Shown piece by piece: positions 27,451 through 40,443 of a DNA stretch of 64,000 nt. A program made the translations under genes and the position numbers. Each line of letters begins with the position of its first letter. The first letter of the stretch is position 1. Origin of the DNA: Floccularia luteovirens. Lineage: Eukaryota > Basidiomycota > Agaricomycetes > Agaricales > Squamanitaceae. Under the pieces are notes generated by a model. The model did not search any database and was not told the origin of the DNA. It was given only the letters and a program-made list of their open reading frames with translations. The stretch spans positions 2,108,001 through 2,172,000 of the forward strand of contig VSJF01000004.1 in NCBI GenBank assembly GCA_009739215.1. The letters are read 5' to 3'.

Positions 27451-29508
27451 ATGCCCCTCTCACTGTCCCGCTCACCGTTTGGCCAGCCAATCGCTCGCTC
27501 TCATCCCCATTTGCTCTCCTCTGCTCACCTCACCCCAGGCATTCCTCATGCTGACTTCCACCGCCGCAGAAGAGCTCTTCTTGATGCCTTGCCTCCGGCT
27601 TCTGCAGTTGTTGCCGTAGCTGCACCCGTTAAATTTATGTCAAATAGTACGTAGTCTGCTCCATCTCTCCACTCTATGTTGAGCTGATAATTGACACCTA
27701 CCAGATATCTTGTATGTCACGTCAATTGGTCATCTGCTGATATATTAATCACAGCTTCCAGCTACAAGTATCGACAGTCTTCAGACTTTTTGTATCTCTC
27801 CGGGTTCCAAGAACCAGACTCCGCTCTCATCCTTCGTGAGTTTTCGCCGTGCCATATTACTCCACTCTAACACCCATCTTCAGAAAACGCTCCTAACAGA
27901 CGCGGATACACCCTCACAATCTTCTCATCTGGCTCAGACACAGCAAGAGAACAGTGGGATGGAGCAAAGTGCGCCATCGTTCCTCTAGAAATAAATTGTC
28001 TATCACTAACAATTATGCCCTGCATAGAACTCCCCATCACAACATCCCTGAACTGTTTCATGCAGACGACGCACAACCCATATCTGCCTTCTCCTCAGCT
28101 GTCCGTTCCCTCCTCCCTAATTATTCTCAAATCTACCTCTCCCCCCCACCATCTTCGACTTCTCGCCCACGTCGCTCCCTCCTAAAATTCCTTGGTAGTA
28201 CCACCTCACCTAATGTCCCAGATATTGACAGCATTCCTATCCAAAAACGACGCGCTCTCTCTCCCGAACTTGCAAAATTACGCGCCATCAAGAGTAAATA
28301 CGAACAAGACGTCATGCGTGCTGCAGCTGATGTCAGTGCGCGAGCACACGCTAAGGTATACAATACTGCCATCTCAATACGCTTTATCACCTCCTGATCG
28401 GTGTTTACCTGCATTGTAGACAATGCGATTCACGAGTGCGGGCCTCTCCGAGGGTGCACTTGCCGCACACTTTGAGTACCTTTGCGCACTTGGGGGTGCA
28501 CAACGCCCCGCTTACGTTCCTGTCGTTGCCTCTGGGTTAGCATTGATTTTTTTTAGTTGCATATATGCACTCAACCTCTCCAATCCACTAGTTCAAACGC
28601 ACTCACCATCCATTACACCTCAAATGACCATCTTCTCCAGCAGGATGACCTTGTCCTTCTTGATGCAGGATGTGAATACAAGTCCGTCTCATTCCCTTAC
28701 CTCCTTCAGTCCATACTGATGATTTGTCATCTGTAGTGGCTACGCTTCGGATATCAGTAGGTTTTTCCCTTGATCCCGTAAACCCTTAATCATCATAAGC
28801 TTCAAGCCCGTACCTTCCCTGTGTCGGGAACCTTCAGCCCCCCGCAGCGTGCCCTCTACGATGCCGTACTTTCAGCACAACGCAAACTCATTATTTCATG
28901 TTCACAGTCTGGGGTTTCATTACATAGTCTTCACCGCGAGAGCTGTGTTTCACTTGCACATGAGTTGAAAAATGCTGGTCTGGACGTCGGCCACGATGGC
29001 AGTGCACGCCTAGCCCGAGTCTATCCTCATTTCGTTGGACATCCAATCGGGCTTGGTATGTATCTTTTTCTTGTATAAGTAAACTCCTGAACACGTATTT
29101 CACAACAGATCTCCACGAATCAAGTGGATTCGACAGACATGCACCGTATGTATATCACATTACATTTTGCCCTCCCCTCACTTTTACACGGCAGGCTTCA
29201 ATCCGGAATGGTAATTACCATAGAACCAGGAGTATATGTTCCACCCTCGCCAGAATTCCCAAAACACTTCCACGGCATAGGTATACGAATAGAGGTACTT
29301 TTCCTCACATCCTTCTCATTTTATCCACTCACTAAATATTTGTAGGATGAGGTTCTTATTGGGGAGAAATACGCGACTGTACTCTCTGTTAACGCACCGA
29401 AAGAGGTGGGATTTATACTTGTTAATCCACAATTGTCATACTCACTAAATCTAGATCGCTGACGTTGAGAGCGCTTGTCAAGGCCTGATAGGACTTGAAC
29501 CATACTAA
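27451..29508 (+). CDS. ICP55: Mitochondrial Xaa-Pro/intermediate-cleaving aminopeptidase (ICP55/XPNPEP3)
   Basis: This dinuclear-metal M24 aminopeptidase trims one N-terminal residue from imported mitochondrial proteins after presequence cleavage. The opening GQPIARSHPHLL and GIPHADFHRRRRALLDALPP match the N-terminal AMP_N domain, followed by YKYRQSSDFLYLSGF. Metal-site blocks of the C-terminal domain are DLVLLDAGCEYN, GYASDITRTFPVSG, YPHFVGHPIGLDLHESSGF, MVITIEPGVYVP and GIGIRIEDEVLIG, giving the Asp, Asp, His, Glu, Glu ligands. The stop TAA is 29506-29508. The frame is continuous through about ten introns. One exon is only 7 nt (27705-27711), joining SN to IFYK. An upstream in-frame ATG at 27415 is possible. 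A Ser/Pro-rich loop follows the ADDAQP block. Confidence 0.93.
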
Positions 29509-32500
29509 TATCCATCTTGTTCGTTGTCTAACGTTTGACTTTACTCGGTACTACACACATTACTTTATTACATACATTTACCTCATCAGCTTCAAATCAG
29601 CTTCTCCAACACCTTAACTTGATTTCAATGTGGTTGTCCGTCATGTAAGGAATCACAATCCGAACAGAACAAGGCTCTATTGTAACGGAAATATCACCGC
29701 CCACTTTGACATTGATGGAGCACATTGTTTGAGAAATCTCCAGTGTTGACGTTGAACACTTGATCCAATGAATGGTTCAAATCATTTACTTGCCGTGATG
29801 TGCCGTGATGAAGCGGAACAGACATGCTCACCTGTTCCACCGCAACCCATTGAAGCTCCGCAACCACAATTTACCCGCATTTGACGAGAATTGAATATTG
29901 AATGGCATCACCGCTCATCATATCATGTGAATACAAATAAGTTATCCCGTTTATTCTTTCCTCCTCATCAGCTAGATCATATATGTATCTAGTTTCATGG
30001 AACTCTATTCGTTAACTTCATTTTCAAATATGTATCTTTTCGAAACAACTCCCCTTCAATAACGGGGAACGGAGCGCCTCGTTTGCATCACTAAGCCTAA
30101 TCGCACTAGGTGCTAATCCATTCCATTGGTGTGGCTGCAGCATAGATTTCAACAGGCTACGAAGCTTGAAGGACAGAAATCCAAAAGATCCGGAAGGATC
30201 CCTCCATAACAAAGTTTGATAAAATGCACAACACTTTTTCCTTACGTGGACTCGGAGAGGGGTACTTATATCGGTTTTCGGGACTGAAATGATAAGATCC
30301 AGTTTCCCAAAGTCCAACGCATATAGTATCAGTCCACCTCAAAATTTCAAAAGTAAATTCAATGCATGGTATGGATTCACACACGCGTCTCAAAACACGA
30401 CTAGATTATAATTAGAACATGATCTAGTTCAGGTGACACTTCCCGAACCAACTTTGACCAAAAACATACAGTTGCGAGGAAATTACGACAGGAAAATACA
30501 TAACTACATACTAATCAACAGACTCCGTTGAACGTTTCTCCCTGAAGCAAAAAAAAATCCCTCAAACTACTCTCGCCTCGAACACTATGTCCTCAAGTTA
30601 GAATACGATCGACCGGAGAAATAGCACCTGTAGACTCAACAAACCAAGTCATGACTCACAAGATCATTAAAAAAATCCAGTTTGACCAAGGAAATTCTCT
30701 TGAGCTTATGTCCCCTCTTCCATCTATAATGACGACATATGACAATAACAATACTTCCCTGGTTTAGATTACATGGAAGTATATTACTCCATCAATACAC
30801 CTCATTATCTGATTGACCCGAAAATTGGGATATCAAGTAATTTATGGAAAACCATCGGTTCGAGCATTTTTCTCCTGTCGACTTTTCTGTGCCATAAATC
30901 CGGAGGCATCATTAAAAAATGTGTGATCTACGATCAGTCAACTAATTAAGTTATTAGAACCGTTTTCTGCCCCTTTCTTTATAAATTTAACTCCTTTGAA
31001 AACCACGGAGACCGCACTATCAACTGCTTGACGTCAATAGTCCTGTCGTATGGATGTAGGCACATAATCATAGTCATACAACCTCCCCTGGCCGTAATCC
31101 ATGAGGAGTAAGATATTCACACTGTAGTAAAGTTCCATCTTTCTGGGCCATACCAACTGCTGACATCTCCGAATGAAGGCTATATTTCATGTGGTTACTT
31201 TTCCATTTGTCTGCGGCCTTCCGCGCTCAAAGTTCTTGGCAATGAGTCATTTTGTTGGTAAGTATCATACTAATAGGCAAATTTTTCCTCCTAGCATGCT
31301 ATACAGATCTAATAGAAAACCAAGTATGGTCGTTATCCGGATTCACTCCAAATGAAAGCTACTTAGCTGCAAAAAGCTATTCTAGATGGTACTATCCTAT
31401 TTACAAATGGGGTCGAACCTTGGAATGGTTGTACCACCCTTGCTATAGAACTCCTGAGAACGGGCGCCATGACTTCAACTCAATTACCTAGTCATCCCGC
31501 CTCCAACACATGTTCATCTCAGTTTGTCTATCTTCCGACGACCGCCTTAACATGATCCAAATTACTATCTTAAGGTTGTCTATCTCAGCTATTGATCCCA
31601 AGGTGCTTCTCGTTCTCCATTACCTGGATGTAATATATCATTCCCAAAGTGGTGACTGTCTCTGTGTTATTGTGTTCCCATCTCCACATCCCACAAAACC
31701 GCCCTGTCACCTCAAAATTACATTATGTGAAAGCAATCAAGGACATGACACTTTTTTTTTTCCAGTTAACACCCCTCTTCCTTGGTAACACCGATTTACA
31801 CATTCCGCTGAGTTCATGCAAGCGATCAATTCGAAGTGATATGTATATGCTATAAGGGGAAAGTCATTGACACTTTGTGTCCATTTTGTTTAGACACCGG
31901 TCTATTGACTTAGGACGTAGGCTTTAAATTTTCGAACCATGTATCGACAGAAGTGCTCCCTGTTCAAAGGCCCTATATTGGTCACCGTTAGAGTGGCAAT
32001 ATGAACAATCCCCTTGCTGTACATTATAGATACTGATATTAAGGAATGGGACATAGAAAGGTTTTTACAATATTTGAATTCAGTAAAGGTTAACATTAGC
32101 CAGGACACTATTTAACACACAGCGAGTACCTAGTAGGGAATGCCCCCTATAGTGCTTAGGATATCCCTTTGATATCGTAACGTGTCTCTACACATATCAA
32201 GCTTACTTGGAGCAAAAAACGGATTCATCCTATGTTGGTGTGCCAAGACCTTGTATTCGCGTGTGCAATGGGTGTCTTTGTATTCAATGTTAACCATGCT
32301 AACCATCCTGTAATCGATTCATAACAATCATGATTTCCTTGGCAAGTGTCGCCCCAACATCGAGCTTTCCCTAAAGGATTGACATCGATTATCTCATATG
32401 TGCAGCAACATGACCATGGCAAGAGTAGCAGCCGCTTCTCAGTCCAGAACATAATATCATATGCTTTCCCACCAGAATGTGATTCACAGCCTACTTTACA

Positions 32501-32666
32501 ACCAGTTCTTATCAATATTTCCCCTATCCCATCCCTATATGTGCTTGTCAAAGTCGGAACTTTCGTCATTCATTCTTTACCTCCCCCTGGTACTCGTGTT
32601 GATCGCGACTACACACTTCATACCATAGCCTGGTCTGCTTTATATCTGATTATCTTTCATATTGTG
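29509..32666. other. Gene-poor stretch with one candidate small spliced gene
   Basis: About 3.2 kb lie between ICP55 and the small membrane-protein gene. ORFs are short and motif-free, and base composition is AT-rich. The only segment with an intron-like structure is 31173-31491, described separately. No transposon motif or terminal repeat was seen. Confidence 0.4.
31173..31491 (+). CDS. Candidate small two-exon gene, 93 residues, unrecognised
   Basis: The ATG at 31173 opens an exon that ends at a full-consensus donor GTAAGT (31258). A TACTAAT branch-point-like box lies inside, and a pyrimidine-rich TTTTTCCTCCTAG acceptor ends at 31294. Removing these 37 nt joins the frame to a second exon (31295-31491) that is open to TAG. 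The predicted protein starts MKAIFHVVTFPFVCG and ends NGRHDFNSIT, with several Trp/Tyr residues. I do not recognise it. The intron is shorter than its neighbours (50-65 nt), so this may be chance. Confidence 0.25.
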
Positions 32667-33481
32667 ATGTCCGCCGCGAACACTCCCGGAGAAAACAGTA
32701 CTCCCACTCAGAGTTCGATTCCCCCAAGTGATCACTCTCCCCTTTCACCAACCGCCAACACTGCAGTGCAAGTGTATGTATATATATTCGTCGTAGTAGG
32801 GGCGAGTATTATTCTAGGCAGCATCGGGTACGCTATTTACGGGATTTGGTTCAAAAAGTCCACCCCGTCTAAGCATCCAGGAAAAGATCTCGAAAACGCT
32901 AAAAAGGTGCGCTTATTTTCCTATCCACTTTCTATCTGCACTCGAATTTAAACCTTACCTAGGACGACGGGCCGCAAAGTTCGGACAATTATGACAACGA
33001 AAAGTATACACCAGCACCTCAGCGCGCACGTTCTCGTCAACCTCTGCGCAAGTCATCCATCTCCTCAGTTTCTTCTATACAGTTCATCCCACACAACTCG
33101 GAAAGGAAACCAAGGGACTCGGTCTCTTCATCAAATTCTGATTCCACACTCACCCAAAGCCAGGAAGGAAATTACGATGATAAGACAGAAGCAAATCTTT
33201 CAGGCACGAATATTGGAAAGCGAGTCTCTTGGGCGCCGTCTACATCCACCGTCAATGCAGACGGAACCACACTCAGTGTTCCGATGCCTACAACGGACCG
33301 TCCGTCCTCGCTCAGTCGTCGGACTTCTTACAAGTCCGACCCAACACTCAGTCCTCCACCACGCGCAGTCACGTGGGGACGCCGCTCTTCAGGGGGTCGC
33401 ATAACATGCACATGCGCGACAGACCCAGTATCTCCACTCGATTCAGTCTCTCTACATTGCCCTGTTCACGGACAATTCTAG
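32667..33481 (+). CDS. Small single-pass membrane protein with two RVxF-like motifs, unknown function
   Basis: Two exons (32667-32906 and 32963-33481, 56-nt intron) encode about 252 residues. Residues 1-33 are Ser/Thr/Pro-rich. Residues about 34-62 (VYVYIFVVVGASIILGSIGY region) form a clear membrane helix, followed by the basic stop-transfer FKKSTPSKH. The long tail is Ser-rich and disordered. It contains KRVSW (166-170) and RAVTW (214-218), both fitting the PP1-docking pattern [RK]x(0,1)[VI]x[FW]. It ends in a Cys/His cluster, CTCAT...CPVHGQF. I chose the ATG at 32667 because upstream in-frame sequence (to 32346) lacks protein character. I recognise no family, and the PP1 link is an inference from short motifs. 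Confidence 0.6.
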
Positions 33482-36400
33482 GGTTCCGAACAATGCATCA
33501 TGTTTTCTTATCTCTGCGTCTCTTGTGGTCTGGAATTTTGTTTAAACCATATAAGTCTTATAATCACTTCTTGGCTATAGCGGCTTATAAGTCTCCAACT
33601 TGATCACATGTAAATCTGTTTTAAAAAAACACACGATAACCAGGGCGTCTCTTAACTCCATCAATGTTAACAATTCGGCGCCTTTGCATAACCAGCTCCT
33701 TGAAACCAACTTGGACAGCATTGTCCCTTTCTATCCTTTCACCCTTTTGTATGCTACTTATAACTCATATGGAACAATGAATTTGAGTTCGCCACTCCCC
33801 GAGCTTCAAGGTACACTACAAGCAAAGGCCATTATTGTGGTCTTAAACAAACACACGCAGTTGGTGCATACTAAGTGTCATGTCAAATGACGCAGTTAAA
33901 CAACTATATCAAGTTCAGAACATCAACAGCTATTTTTTGCTTGAGAATCTTCAGTAGGTGGGGCTGAACAGAAATAGTTGGTCGCGCGTGTGGATAATGG
34001 GTTATCGATATGTGCAACTTCCCCTAATAATCGTCTTCTACGTTTCCCACCTATTAAGTTGGTACAACTTCATCAAACAAGGAAAGAGGGAAACTTCTAA
34101 TCAGTCATTCTCATACCGATATAAACTTCTTCATTCTGACCCTTGGATTGTCAAAACTCAATCGTTTGTCCCTCTGTTAAGCTTGAAATTAGTTGTCGCT
34201 CACCCCTTAACCAAAAATTTTAAGGATCTATTAGGGATGCACTTTCAAGCATTTTCCAAGCGTGTCGTTCCTGGGCGCTAGCTTCCAGATCTGCAACGGT
34301 GTTCTTCAGAGTCTAGTTTGCCGAGTACGTGATGTTGAATCCTACAAGTAGTAATTCGTACCCACGGATATAACTTATCAGATTATGCTTTTATTCCGAG
34401 TCTCAAATATTCCCTAGTGGATACAAAATAGTTTAGTCTCGAATATTCGATTCGAGGCTTCGACCCCAATCGTATTATGTATGGCTATGGCATATCGTTG
34501 AACCCGTTCTCTCGGCTCCCATATCTGATCGTTGCGCAGTTGGCCGCCCCCCGAAAAACTCAAGCGCCGTTATGCGGTGATAGTCGACTTGCCTCCCAGA
34601 AGGGTTTACCCACGCATTCATAACTGTAAAAATATAAGGATTCCTTTGCTATCCCGATTCTAACAGATTCCTTCAGCATGAAAGATACTACGGTGGCATG
34701 GCAACATTTATTGGAAGAGGTATTAAGGGTCGATGAAGGGAAACGACCGAAAATCTGTGAAGGTTTCTTTATAATTTACTATATCAGACGTTGCAGAAGG
34801 CAGTAAAAATGGGGCTTCATATGCCACAAGATGATTTCAGATTTACACACCCATTTATACTAGTTATGGATATAGTTATAGATTTTGTCTTTTGAAAGAC
34901 ATAAAGAAAAAAATTTCATATAAATGATTCAGTACCACGGCCCGCAGCATCATCGACTTGTACGTCACAACTAGAATCATCAGGTGGATTGCAACTGAAT
35001 ATCGTACGGCATTTTCTTATGTCGGCGGGCTTTCGCAAGTATTTATAAACGTGTTTCAATTACCCTGTTAGACTACATCCGCCAAAGATGGCACATATTG
35101 TATCAAACCAGATACTTGTACTCTCGAAATGAAATTGCTTTAGATTTTGTCTGCACCCAATACTCCTGATTCCTGGAGCTGTTGTAGTACTCGAATATGT
35201 TCCGGCGGTAACAAATACAAACTGGTAAGTCTAGCCGGAAATAACCATGATATATTTTAGCACTATATGAGTACGATTCAAGTATGCGAGGGTACCTTAC
35301 ATATTCACCACACCAAGACGGTAGCGGTCCAACTTTGGTCGGACTGGATCATAAGTCATGCTCTGGGCCAGGGTTCGTCGTCGTATCTGGTAGCTATTAA
35401 ATGAATTATGAGCATGTGGCCAATTCATTATATTTCTGAAATAAATCATTAGCTTTAGTGGCAGAAAGGCTATTGAAGGTCAAAACGCAGAAATTAAGAA
35501 GTAACATGTGTGCAAACCAACAGGGTGACGTCAAGAGATTCTGTAACACACATCCTGGAATCTTCCATCATTCAAGATGAACATACTCAAGGGGTGGGTT
35601 GAGATTATCTCATTGTTCAAGTGATCATCGATATCTTCCAGTGCCGCGGAAGTAGGTCATACACTTACCTAGGGTACGAACCCTCGTAACATCCAACCTG
35701 GCATTGCACCGTATAGATGAGGAGTATACAGAACCTTCATGGGTAAATTCACTGAAGACCGCATTTTGATCTGATAGAGACACATTGGAATCAAATCATA
35801 GTTGATCCCTGTAAGCATTTTCCAAGGGTCGCTGTGTTGATGAGACAAAACTAAGAGATACCCTTCGAGGTGCTGAGGATCACTATTGAATGTTTCAATG
35901 ATTATTGGCCATTTTTGTGAATACTGAAAGCGGCGACATACGATTGAATACAATTTGTTAGCATTTTCGCCAACCAGAAGGATCATCGCTACAATTTCGA
36001 CGTCATGAAACAGCCGGAATACACCCTATCGTTCCCCTTGGGATTTTCATTGGAGCCGTACAGATTGCGGATCCTACACATCTCATGAGCTGAAATCTGA
36101 GCACAATCTATTATTCCAGGGTTTGGGCTCATGAAGGGTAGGCTCGCATGAGATTCTTGTGGGAAGGTACATTGACAAATCTCTGCTTGCATGGCCGTAG
36201 TGACATGTATGAAGAAGCCGACGGAAAGATAATTTGCATGCCCAATTTAGGGTGTTTGAATAGTTTTGAAAATCGTGATCGAGTAGCGCCACCCTACGCC
36301 CGTCAAAACAGGACGCAGAGCACCCTTTGCACTGACATGACATTACTGAAAACGCGCATTTTTACCGCATACGGCCATTCATTCACGCCTCTCTTTCACC

Positions 36401-37648
36401 GCACCAAGATTAAAAATTTTCCCTGAAGCTGGTCTGTACCTTATCAATAAGGCCTAAGGTATGACCACGCCAAAGACAGTTTTTACACGAATCCAGTCCA
36501 TCCGAAGAGCTTCTGTAGCTGTCCCATCGCAACCGACATTATGCAATTGGTCAATTTATCGGAGGTGTGTGCCGCAAGGTGGCTGCTACATCGTTGTCCA
36601 AACCGCTTCGTGATGTTCCAGAGAGGGTTACTTACTCAGGCTGTACTTAGCGATTCCATTGCTAACCACAATTATATAGTACCCTCTGTAAAAAACCATC
36701 GTTCTTCCTTGTCATAAACATCACTTCAGAAGTTTCGACTGCGTGCAACTGCAAGGAAATTTCTGCCGAGTGAGTGGTTCGAGAAGACCCGTAGGGTGAG
36801 GGCAAGCATACAGGGTCGTTGTGTGCGTGTATATGAAATGGAGCTGCAACAACCTCCGCCGTCACCGTCAGTTGAGAAAGTATGACAAATGCAGTCCAAA
36901 AATAAATCTGTTTCCGCCTCGTTGTGTACTTATCTTCAATAACTTTCAAAATTGAAAACTGCGAAGCGATGTATTAATCACCGAAGCACCATCATTATCA
37001 GTCTCAGAATGAAACAATAACATCTTTCAACCACAACCGCGGAATCGAGTCAGTATCGTGAAGAAGCAGACTATACGATAAACACTGAACAGTGTCCCAA
37101 ACTGTCTTTGATAACCACGTATCTTTTGATAGGCTGGATGATTGATATATACGGGCGCGTTTACTTATTGGAAATTTTAAGATTCTAATCACTGCCAATC
37201 CGTTATCGTCACGAAGAAGCGTTCTCTATTCCTATATCCACCACCTTGAACTACCTCCAGTGAATTACTATGTTACAGATGCAATCAACCTTCGCTATGA
37301 TGTTCCAATCATTTGTGAATTCCTCGTTTCTTGTCCAACCAAATACTGTCCATCCCTCGGATATGAAATTTCAAAGGGTATCAATCCTACCCTGGAGGGT
37401 TTCAGTGGATTATATTGATTGAATGAAAACGCGACAAAGTTCTCTTCCGTGCAAACCAAGGACTTTATTGTGACTTAGTTTTGCTATCGAGATTTAACTA
37501 AGTCAAAAGGAAACTGCAACGTGTATTGACTACATATATATGTCAAACAGGTACTTTCATGAAAGAATGGGATAGGTGGAATGTAATGACGTATCAAAGA
37601 AATTCTTGCAGCGTTGCGGACTAATTTTGGCAAATTAGAATTTGTGCT
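33482..37648. other. Gene-poor stretch, no supported gene
   Basis: About 4.2 kb hold only ORFs of at most about 124 codons. Minus-strand ORFs at 35669-35986 and 36662-36949 have somewhat protein-like composition. The latter has a hydrophobic segment near its start. I recognise neither, and no convincing exon chain links them. No transposase, integrase or reverse transcriptase motif and no long terminal repeat was seen. It could hold lineage-specific genes, non-coding RNA or relics. Confidence 0.4.
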
Positions 37649-39828
37649 TCAATAGTTGTGCTCATGTTCGGTGTCGGCAGCATGCATGGCCTCCAGGATA
37701 TGTTCCCTGCGGAGCCACTTCTCCTCTGGTGTAAAGTACCAAGTAAGTATTCCAAACAACGTTACACTCCCGAAAATAACGCAAGCCTTTGAGTGATAAA
37801 TTAGCAGGTAAAATGACTAGTGACATACGGACATACAAAGTTGAAAGTTTCAGCAGTCACGGGGAAGAAGAAAGGGGAGAGCATAACCTGAAAAACAACG
37901 ATTAATACATAGTCAAGGAAGTGTTTTGTTTAAGGCAATGACCCACGCAAACTATAAGACCATTGAATAGAATAGCCACAACGTAGAAGGGTTTGGCAAA
38001 CCGGCCAAGGCTGAAGTAGGAAGATTTGAAGTGATTAGGGGTCATCGTAAGGCGGAGCAACGCAATTAATCCGTATGCCGCAATAGTTGGGACTCCACCA
38101 GCGGAGACAAGTGACGTGAATGCTACCTGACTCGGCAAGATAGTGCAAAGAATCAAGGCTGCGAAGACATAAATCACAGTGACAGCGTTTTTGGGTTGAC
38201 CGGAATCATCCACTTGACCGATCCATGCCGACATAGGAAGTACACCGTCACGAGCAACGGCATATACAAGACGAGATGCTGCAACGATAGCGATACTTGT
38301 ATTCTGTAACGACAATCAATCTAAGTAAATTCAAGTTCAGAAGGGAATTCTTACCAGTATCAACCCAATAGCAGCGATTATGGTCATGAAAACACTTCCG
38401 CCCCTCCCTAAAGCCAGTGCGTAAAGCTGAACGAAAGGTTGGGGGGCATCCAAGGCAAAGAGTACGTCTAAGTCGGGGGTGCAGAACAAGAATAGGATAG
38501 CTGTAACGAAACCCAACACCCCAGTAGCAATGGCACTCGACAGAATACCTTTACTGGCGGTCACCCTGTACTTATGTAAATATTGCAACGAACAAAGATA
38601 GGACGATAAAACTACCTTGCATTCTTTGTCTCTTCAGCAACATGACCTGAAGCGTCAAAACCTGTCATTGTTCCTGCTGTGAAAAGGCTATTACAAACAT
38701 ATATTTAGCAGATGTTATAAAAGAAAGAGCTGAGCATACAATGATAATATCCAGTTCCATCCTGCAGGAGCACCAGTACCATTATCTGTAAAAAATAATA
38801 GTCTATACCAATTCACTTCGTAATTCGGGAATATTCGGATACGCACATGTCATAGTGAAAACATCTTTAGCGGAGCGGAAGCCGTAAGTTTTTGAAACTC
38901 CTATTGGAAGCCAGATGACGCAAAGGAAGAAGTCAAGCATAATCAAGCCTATGGAAAATTTGAAAATTGCAGAATATAGTCGAGGAGGAAGGTAGTTGAT
39001 TGCAACTGAGACAATAAGCAATCCTTCAGACAGCGCCCAGATAAAAGCCCTCCATTTGACATTGTCATTTGTGATCCCTCCAGGAAAATCAACCTCCCAA
39101 ACAGCAAGTTGTGAAACAATGTAATTGGCAGTGGTCTACACACCAAGTTAGCCAGGAAAATACAAAATTTAAAATAAAAAATCTCTTACTTGACAATTGC
39201 CGGCTGTGAAAGTCATCCAAGCAGTGCAAGACCACCAAGCAACGACGAATCCAAAAAACCTTGCATATTTCGGTCCTGCACTTTCAGCTGCCCAAATATA
39301 TATTGAACCACTTAAAGGCAAAGCGGAGCAGATTTCGGCGAGAACAGCTGCAGTTATCGTCATAAAGACGATAGTAATAACATACGACGACCTTGATTTT
39401 GTTTAAAATTTGTTTGCAACCACAAAAAAATGTTATCTACCATACAGCTGCTGGACCTCCAGCAAGGAGTCCAAGGAAAATAGCAGATCTTTTACTCATC
39501 TATCAGCGCTGTTCGGAATGTTTTAAAACATATCAACTCACCTCACGCCACCAATAAAATTCAAAGCACAGAAACTTGCAGCAAAATTTTCGATGAGATG
39601 CCAAGTACGATGAAGTTGCTAGGGTTTTTCTCCTTCAGAACACGGAAGACACCTTTGTTGAGAACATACCGGTTTATATCCTAGATTTCGCTACATGATT
39701 TATTAGCTAAAATATTGAAGCCCCGAGAAAAGGGCTGAATAAATGGCAGTAACACTGGGGGCTTCCCTACGCAGGTATGAGCGCTGTTCAGGTTCTAGCG
39801 GTATGATCTCAATCCTCCTTGGTTCCAT
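37649..39828 (-). CDS. Amino acid/GABA permease (APC superfamily, fungal GABA permease group)
   Basis: This polytopic plasma-membrane or vacuolar transporter belongs to the amino acid-polyamine-organocation superfamily. Many short exons encode hydrophobic helices. Diagnostic stretches are RTWHLIENFAASFCALNFIG near the start, EICSALPLSGSIYIWAAESA, FGFVVAWWSCTAWMTFTAGN, GWNWILSLLFTAGTMTGFDA with SGHVAEETKNA, and ASRLVYAVARDGVLP. The HVAEET and ARDG signatures fit the UGA4/GABA permease group. The C-terminus WYFTPEEKWLRREHILEAMH ends at TGA 37649-37651. The 5' exons are tentative: ATG 39826-39828 (MEPRRIEIIPLEPEQ) joined by a GTAGGG donor to YKPQLHR is the best fit found, and an upstream ATG at 39888 is in the same frame. 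Confidence 0.87.
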
Positions 39829-40443
39829 AGGCTCAGTGATGCGATGCACCAACGAGCACACATGAAACAGGAGGATACCCGCAGCCATTCCAGGTGTTAT
39901 TCCAGAAACAGACGTTACCAGAATTACAGCTCCATCGCAAAACGCAGGTCTTCACCCAGGCTCTGTTCACAAAATGTTCACCAATTGAAGTTCATCCTGA
40001 TCAAGAGACTGCAAATCATCTATCTTGCTATGGGTCGACTTGTTGTCTATAGACATGATGCAACAAAAAGCAAGATATCGAGCTGTGGAAGTAAGAGTCA
40101 GGGGATGGGCCAAAATCAAAGTCTTGCCCTCGTCCTAATTTAAGTATTCTGACACATGTGCCTCAATGGCCAAATTGCCATATGAAGTAATCGCTATCAT
40201 GACTACATGCGGTTCCTGACAGATGAAGGGTTGAAACGTTCGGGTAGAAGTACCGACACCTTCTCGCGCGCTAAAAAACTTGGAAAGCTGATAGAATTAG
40301 AATTACTCTAACTTCAGTTCGCTGGGTGATTGAGCTAAGTGACGCTATGTTTCTCCTTCATTCATGAATTGAAAACATATGGAGTACAGGCAATGGAAAT
40401 CTAGGTATTACAGAATTCCTGGTTATCTTCCGAATCTCATATC
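39829..40443. other. Intergenic region upstream of the permease and downstream of eIF5B
   Basis: This stretch should carry the permease promoter and the eIF5B 3' region. If the permease starts at 39888, part of it is coding. No other gene or clear regulatory motif was seen. Confidence 0.4.
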
